DNA of 10,098 nucleotides. Origin: an uncultured Clostridia bacterium (lineage in GTDB: Bacteria > Bacillota > Clostridia > Christensenellales > Aristaeellaceae). Numbering within the stretch: the first letter of the stretch is position 1; each line of letters starts with the position of its first letter. Under the pieces are notes generated by a model. That model ran no database searches. It saw nothing but the letters and a program-made list of their open reading frames with translations, and was not told where the DNA came from. Shown here one piece after another: positions 7,083 to 10,098 of the stretch. The stretch lies in NCBI GenBank assembly GCA_934615145.1, contig CAKTTM010000048.1:1-10098 (forward strand). The letters are read 5' to 3'. The position numbers and the translations under genes are program-made.

Positions 7083-7111
7083 ATTATAACAGGCTGCGCT
7101 ACAAAATACAA
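7083..7111 (-). promoter_or_regulatory. extended -10 promoter of the membrane-anchored unknown
   Basis: On the minus strand a perfect TATAAT (7088-7083) is preceded by TGT (7091-7089), an extended -10. A weak -35, TTGTAT (7111-7106), lies 17 bases upstream. Transcription should begin near 7076, leaving a leader of about 29 bases. Confidence 0.75.
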
Positions 7112-7174
7112 CATGTGAATGGAATAATATGCAAGAAAATCGCCCCAAAGAGCAGAAAAAGCATCCCCCAAAGG

Positions 7175-7202
7175 AAAAGGGCAGCGAAAATGCTGCCTTT
7201 TT
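7175..7202. terminator. intrinsic terminator after the GlsB-type gene
   Basis: GGCAGC (7180-7185) pairs with GCTGCC (7192-7197) around a 6-base loop, and flanking A and T runs extend the stem to about 11 pairs (7175-7202). On the minus strand the stem is followed by CTTTTCCTTTT, so it ends the GlsB-type transcript about 30 bases after its stop. The AT-rich lower stem makes it look bidirectional. Confidence 0.8.
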
Positions 7203-7228
7203 GGCTTGTATAGGAATGAAAAACCTGT

Positions 7229-7471
7229 TTACTTGAGCTTGCGCACCAGCCAGATCAGCAGGCAGGCACCCAGGATGGCGATGATGAGGGCGCCGATGCT
7301 GAAGCCGGAGGTGGATATGCCCACCAGACCCGCCAGAAAGCCGCCCACGATGGAGCCCACGATACCCAGTATCACATTCATGACCCAGCCCTGGCTGCTG
7401 TCCATGATCTTGCCGGCGACCCAGCCGGCCGCCGCGCCAAAGAGAATCCATAGAACGATGTTGATAAGCAC
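7229..7471 (-). CDS. GlsB/YeaQ/YmgE family small membrane protein
   Basis: An 80-residue, very hydrophobic, Gly-rich integral membrane protein of the GlsB/YeaQ/YmgE (transglycosylase-associated) family, often induced by stress; its biochemical role is not established. Three hydrophobic segments are visible: about 3-20 (INIVLWILFGAAAGWVAG), 29-50 (Gly-rich, VILGIVGSIVGGFLAGLVG) and 57-76 (SIGALIIAILGACLLIWLV), ending with the basic RKLK. The spacing of the glycines and the GWVAGKIM motif near residue 16 are typical of the family. The start is GTG (7471-7469) with an excellent ribosome binding site, AAGGAGGG, 7 bases upstream. Length is normal. It stands alone, with its own terminator and a probable promoter divergent from yajC. 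A GC-rich palindrome in its leader may modulate expression. Confidence 0.9.
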   Translation of the reverse strand: MLINIVLWILFGAAAGWVAGKIMDSSQGWVMNVILGIVGSIVGGFLAGLVGISTSGFSIGALIIAILGACLLIWLVRKLK

Positions 7472-7497
7472 CTTGCAACCCTCCTTCTTTTCGCCTT

Positions 7498-7511
7498 GGG
7501 GCTACAGCCCC
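7498..7511. repeat. GC-rich palindrome in the leader of the GlsB-type gene
   Basis: GGGGCT (7498-7503) and AGCCCC (7506-7511) form an inverted repeat with a 2-base centre. It lies just after the predicted start of transcription of the GlsB-type gene and 11 bases before its ribosome binding site. This close spacing suits a DNA operator better than an RNA hairpin, because a 2-base loop cannot form without opening the stem. Its function is unknown. Confidence 0.4.
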
Positions 7512-7524
7512 TGGCTCTGTGAAG

Positions 7525-7553
7525 AATATACCACCCGCACAGCCTGTGAAACA
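7525..7553 (-). promoter_or_regulatory. possible promoter of the GlsB-type gene
   Basis: On the minus strand TATATT (7530-7525, 5 of 6) is preceded by TGG (7533-7531), an extended -10. The -35 position 17 bases upstream holds TGTTTC (7553-7548), a poor match, so the promoter may rely on an activator, the extended -10, or another sigma factor. Transcription would start near 7518. Confidence 0.45.
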
Positions 7554-7556
7554 GGC
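7542..7556. repeat. inverted repeat between the GlsB-type and yajC promoters
   Basis: GCCTGT (7542-7547) and ACAGGC (7551-7556) are perfect inverted arms around GAA. The repeat covers the -35 position of the GlsB-type promoter and lies about 20 bases from the yajC -35 box. That is a natural place for a regulator acting on the stress-type gene. No protein in the window is an obvious binder. Confidence 0.35.
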
Positions 7557-7578
7557 CTGAGCCAGCAGGCTTTGCTGC

Positions 7579-7607
7579 TTGCAAGGCGGATTGCTTCTTG
7601 TTATAAT
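7579..7607 (+). promoter_or_regulatory. extended -10 promoter of yajC
   Basis: TTGCAA (7579-7584, 4 of 6) and a perfect TATAAT (7602-7607) are 17 bases apart, with TGT (7599-7601) making an extended -10. Transcription should start near 7614. This argues against the upstream ATG at 7613 as the yajC start and for the ATG at 7652. Confidence 0.8.
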
Positions 7608-7651
7608 GCGAAATGATTTTTGCAGGCGAAGGCCGGAAGGTAGGTTCATTG

Positions 7652-8035
7652 ATGTTTGATTGGTTGCTTGGTATCAGTTCCGCGCTGGCGGAAGCAGCGG
7701 CCCCCGCTGTTGACGCGGCGGGCGGGGAGCCCAGCGGCACGGCGGCGCTTATCCAGATGCTGCTGCCCATGGTGCTCATCGTGGTGGTTTTCTATTTCAT
7801 GCTGATTCGTCCGCAGCGCAAGAAGGACAAGAAGGTCAAGGACATGCTGGCCAACCTCAAGGTTGGCGACCGTATCTGCACCATCGGCGGTATCTATGGC
7901 ACCATCACCGGCATCCGGGATGACAATGTGGTGCTGGCCATTGGCGCCAACAACACCCCCCTTGTGCTGGCCCGCTGGGGCATCCGCAATGTGGAGGCCG
8001 TGTCGGTGGAGAACGAGGGCGAGATCCTCGCCTGA
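7652..8035 (+). CDS. yajC: preprotein translocase subunit YajC
   Basis: Small single-pass membrane protein that associates with SecDF in the Sec translocon; it is not essential in studied species. The 127 residues have an Ala-rich, poorly conserved N-terminus, one transmembrane helix at about 33-53 (LIQMLLPMVLIVVVFYFMLI), then the hallmark RPQRKKDKK (53-61) and the cytoplasmic domain with VGDRICTIGGIYGTITGI (71-88). The ATG at 7652 has AAGGTAGG 7 bases upstream. An in-frame ATG at 7613 lies at the predicted start of transcription and has no ribosome binding site. yajC is often followed by secD and secF; here it is followed by a GC-rich hairpin and the rph fusion gene, so it is separated from its partners. 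Confidence 0.93.
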   Translation: MFDWLLGISSALAEAAAPAVDAAGGEPSGTAALIQMLLPMVLIVVVFYFMLIRPQRKKDKKVKDMLANLKVGDRICTIGGIYGTITGIRDDNVVLAIGANNTPLVLARWGIRNVEAVSVENEGEILA

Positions 8036-8052
8036 GGCTTGAATCAACCACG

Positions 8053-8084
8053 CAGCGCCGCGGACATCACCCGCGGCGCTGTTT
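8053..8084 (+). terminator. strong hairpin after yajC, weak terminator or attenuator
   Basis: CAGCGCCGCGG (8053-8063) pairs perfectly over 11 bases with 8071-8081, around a 7-base loop (ACATCAC). Only TTTGT follows, so the U-tract is short. It sits between yajC and the fusion gene, and the AGGAGGT ribosome binding site (8089-8095) begins 7 bases after it. No promoter is visible after the hairpin, so the downstream genes probably depend on readthrough from yajC. Confidence 0.6.
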
Positions 8085-8099
8085 GTACAGGAGGTAATG

Positions 8100-9407
8100 A
8101 TGAAACGAGTAGACGGCAGGGGTGTAGAAGCGCTCAGACCGGTGACCATCGAGCCCGGCTTTGTCAAGACCGCGGCCGGCAGCTGCCTGATCAGCTTTGG
8201 AGATACCCGGGTGCTGTGCACCGCCTCGGTGGAGGAGAGCGTGCCGCCCTTTTTGAAGGGGCGTCACATGGGCTGGCTGACGGCGGAGTACGCCATGCTG
8301 CCGGCCTCCACCGGCAGCCGCAAGCAACGCGACGGCGTCAAGAGGGATGGCCGCGGCGTTGAGATAGGCCGCCTGATCGGCCGCAGCCTGCGCCAGGCGC
8401 TGGACCTGACCCGCCTGGGTGAGCGCAGCATCACGATCGACTGCGATGTCATACAGGCCGACGGCGGCACCCGCACCGCCGCTATCACAGGCGGCTTTGT
8501 GGCGCTGTGCCTGGCCATCGAGGGCCTGATCAAGCAGGGCAAGCTCAAGGAATCCCCCATCATTCACCAGGTGGCTGCCATCAGCTGCGGCGTCATCGCC
8601 GACATCCCCATGCTGGACCTGTGCTACCGCGAGGACAGCATGGCTGACACCGACATGAATGTGGTGATGAATGAGCGCTTCCGCTTCATCGAGCTGCAGG
8701 GCACCGGCGAAGGCCGCGCCTTTTCAGCCGATGAGCTGGGCCAGATGCTCTCGCTGGCCCACGGCGGCATGCTGCAGTTGTTTCAGAAGCAGGCTGAGGC
8801 CCTGGGCCAGGCCGCCTATGTCATCGGCCAGCCGCAGACCCTGGTGCTGGCCAGCAACAACGAGCACAAGCTGCGCGAGCTCAAGGCCGTGCTGGGCAGC
8901 CGCTACCGCCTGCTGTCAATGAAGGAGGCGGGCCTGGACATCGACATCGACGAGAACGGCAGCAGCTTTCAGGAGAACGCCATCATCAAGGCCGAGGCCG
9001 TGCGCGACGCCACCGGCTACCACGCCCTGGCGGACGACAGCGGCCTGATCGTGCAGGCGCTGGACGGCGCACCCGGTGTGCGCAGCGCGCGCTACGCCGG
9101 CGTGCACGGCGATGATCAGGCCAATAACGAGCTACTGATCAAGAACCTCAAGGATGTGCCCGCGCCCCGCAAGGCCGTCTTTGTCAGCGCCATCGCGCTG
9201 GCCTCGCCCTTTACGCTGACCAGGGTCTTTGAGGGCGTCTGCCCGGGCGATATCACCTTCGCCCCTCGTGGCAGCGGCGGCTTTGGCTATGATCCCTACT
9301 TTGAGTATGAGAATGGCCAGACCTTTGCCGAGATGAGCGATGAGCAGAAAGCCCAGGTCAGCCACCGCGCCCGCGCGATGCACAAGCTGCTGGAGGCGCT
9401 GCAATGA
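8100..9407 (+). CDS. rph-rdgB: fused ribonuclease PH and RdgB/HAM1 XTP/dITP pyrophosphatase
   Basis: One frame of 435 residues joins two enzymes. Residues 1-236 are ribonuclease PH, a phosphate-dependent 3'-5' exonuclease that trims tRNA 3' ends. It shows MKRVDGRG (1-8), RDGRGVEIGRLIGRSLRQ (82-99), LGERSITIDCDVIQADGGTR (106-125) and the catalytic acidic segment YREDSMADTDMNVVMN (176-191). After about 12 linker residues comes a complete RdgB/HAM1 domain (248-435), which hydrolyses XTP, dITP and similar damaged nucleotides. It has LVLASNNEHKLREL (248-261), SFQENAIIKAEA (289-300), ADDSGL (311-316) with the likely catalytic acid, GVRSARYAG (326-334), GGFGYDPYF (393-401) and SHRARA (421-426). Both active sites look intact. 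Of two adjacent ATG codons I chose 8100, 5 bases after GGAGG, over 8097, which is too close. B. subtilis has separate rph and ysnA in the same order, followed by ysnB, as here. The stop overlaps the next start as ATGA. Confidence 0.95.
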   Translation: MKRVDGRGVEALRPVTIEPGFVKTAAGSCLISFGDTRVLCTASVEESVPPFLKGRHMGWLTAEYAMLPASTGSRKQRDGVKRDGRGVEIGRLIGRSLRQALDLTRLGERSITIDCDVIQADGGTRTAAITGGFVALCLAIEGLIKQGKLKESPIIHQVAAISCGVIADIPMLDLCYREDSMADTDMNVVMNERFRFIELQGTGEGRAFSADELGQMLSLAHGGMLQLFQKQAEALGQAAYVIGQPQTLVLASNNEHKLRELKAVLGSRYRLLSMKEAGLDIDIDENGSSFQENAIIKAEAVRDATGYHALADDSGLIVQALDGAPGVRSARYAGVHGDDQANNELLIKNLKDVPAPRKAVFVSAIALASPFTLTRVFEGVCPGDITFAPRGSGGFGYDPYFEYENGQTFAEMSDEQKAQVSHRARAMHKLLEALQ

Positions 9408-9874
9408 AAGCCCTGGTCATCAGCGACAGCCACGGCGCCAGCCACACGCTGCGTGAGCTGATGACAAGCATGGAAAAGGAAGGCCTGCCAGACGCCCTGA
9501 TACACTGCGGTGACGGCGTGCTGGATGTGCTGCCCTACCGGGATGTTTGCAGGCTGTTCCTGCCGGTGCGCGGCAACTGTGACCTCAGTTGCCCGCCCGA
9601 CATCCCGCCCCAGCGCCTGATCAACCTTGGCGGTCAGGCGCTGATGATCACCCATGGGCACGCGCAGAAGGTCAAGTGGGGCCTGAGCAGCCTGCTCTAC
9701 TTGGCGCTGGAGCGCCAGGCGCGCGTCTGCTGCTTTGGCCATACACACCGGCAGCTGGCCCAGTGGGAGCAGGGCATCCTGCTGCTCAACCCCGGCGCGC
9801 TGTGCCAGGGCGAATATGCCCTGCTGAGCATAGAGGGCACAGGGGAGATCCAGCCAGAGTTACGGAAGCTCTAA
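9404..9874 (+). CDS. YfcE/MJ0936-type metallophosphoesterase (ysnB-like)
   Basis: Small two-metal phosphodiesterase of the calcineurin-like superfamily; members hydrolyse model phosphodiesters, but the physiological substrate is unknown. The 156 residues are the usual length. All metal-binding motifs are present: ISDSHG (Asp8, His10), HCGDGVLDV (Asp37), VRGNCD (Asn58), THGH (His84) and GHTH (His113, His115). The protein has no signal peptide and should be cytoplasmic. Its ATG overlaps the stop of the fusion gene (ATGA at 9404-9407), which implies translational coupling. The same order (rph, ysnA, ysnB) in Bacillus supports a shared role in RNA or nucleotide clean-up, though this is inference. 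No convincing terminator follows; about 90 bases separate its stop from the tRNA promoter. Confidence 0.92.
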   Translation: MKALVISDSHGASHTLRELMTSMEKEGLPDALIHCGDGVLDVLPYRDVCRLFLPVRGNCDLSCPPDIPPQRLINLGGQALMITHGHAQKVKWGLSSLLYLALERQARVCCFGHTHRQLAQWEQGILLLNPGALCQGEYALLSIEGTGEIQPELRKL

Positions 9875-9966
9875 GCTGCAAGGCTTCGGGTATGGGCATT
9901 CAGTGATGCTTTCACATTCCCAAAGTAAGGCGAAGCGAATTCTCTGCAAATCGCGCAATTTTCCGT

Positions 9967-9995
9967 TTGACGAAAACAATGCCCTATGCTACACT
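9967..9995 (+). promoter_or_regulatory. promoter of the tRNA-Thr gene, extended -10
   Basis: TTGACG (9967-9972, 5 of 6) and TACACT (9990-9995, 4 of 6) are 17 bases apart, with TGC (9987-9989) extending the -10 box. Transcription should start near 10002, about 21 bases before the tRNA. The promoter lets the tRNA be made independently of the upstream phosphodiesterase gene. Confidence 0.75.
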
Positions 9996-10022
9996 GTCAT
10001 TCGCTGATTTGGTCATCAGCGC

Positions 10023-10098
10023 GCCAATGTAGCTCAGCTGGCAGAGCAGCGGTTTCGTAAACCGCAGGTCAAGGGTTCGAGTCCCTTCATTGGCTCCA
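10023..10098 (+). tRNA. tRNA-Thr, anticodon CGU
   Basis: A complete 76-base tRNA folds without mismatches. Acceptor stem GCCAATG (10023-10029) pairs with CATTGGC (10088-10094). D stem GCTC pairs with GAGC, and anticodon stem GCGGT (10049-10053) with ACCGC (10061-10065). The 7-base loop TTCGTAA has anticodon CGT (10056-10058), which reads the threonine codon ACG. T stem AAGGG pairs with CCCTT around TTCGAGT. The discriminator base is T and the 3' CCA (10096-10098) is encoded. It ends exactly at the window edge, so it may be the first of a tRNA cluster. Confidence 0.95.

Noticed and set aside
7044..7649. Minus-strand open frame of 201 codons over the GlsB-type gene and its flanks
   Set aside because: It runs through a terminator, the GlsB-type gene in another frame and two promoters; its composition is unlike a real protein.
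9860..9940. Weak inverted repeats after the phosphodiesterase gene (GAAGC/GCTTC; GGGTATGGGCAT with ATGC...CATTCCC)
   Set aside because: The stems are short or interrupted and lack a T-run, so I do not call a terminator.

Overview
This window is an ordinary housekeeping segment of a bacterial chromosome. It most likely comes from a Bacillota (Firmicutes) species with fairly G+C-rich coding DNA, probably a clostridium-like lineage. The reasons are the HPr kinase/phosphorylase gene, a ROK glucokinase with a CxCGxxGC zinc motif, a DegV/FakB-type lipid-binding protein, strong purine-rich ribosome binding sites, SigA-type promoters (many with a TGn extended -10), and a ribonuclease PH / XTP pyrophosphatase / YfcE-type phosphodiesterase order that matches rph-ysnA-ysnB of Bacillus subtilis. 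I see no phage, transposon, CRISPR array, restriction or toxin-antitoxin module, and no convincing undescribed system.

Left part (1-1470): the 5' end of an unidentified minus-strand gene runs off the left edge. After an AT-richer spacer of about 280 bases, with a near-consensus promoter, comes a plus-strand alpha/beta hydrolase. A long hairpin terminator separates it from the converging asnS.

Carbon and translation operon (1485-4881, minus strand): hprK, glucokinase and asnS are tightly packed and read from one promoter. HPrK/P senses glycolytic state and phosphorylates HPr, and glucokinase makes glucose-6-phosphate. AsnS charges tRNA-Asn and appears to start at a TTG codon whose ribosome binding site lies in the last codons of glucokinase.

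Divergent unit (4903-6570, plus strand): a DegV-family protein and recO, transcribed away from hprK. recO meets a minus-strand gene for an unidentified membrane-anchored protein tail to tail, and the palindrome CTATAG supplies both stop codons.

Right part (7048-10098): a small GlsB/YeaQ-type membrane protein (minus, GTG start) and yajC (plus) are divergent. After a strong hairpin comes a single gene fusing RNase PH to an RdgB/HAM1 nucleotide pyrophosphatase. It overlaps by ATGA with a YfcE-type phosphodiesterase. A tRNA-Thr(CGU) gene with its own promoter and an encoded CCA ends exactly at the right edge.

The items most worth a second look are the RNase PH-RdgB fusion, the hprK-glucokinase-asnS operon with its TTG start, the membrane-anchored unknown, and the palindromes around the two divergent promoter regions.
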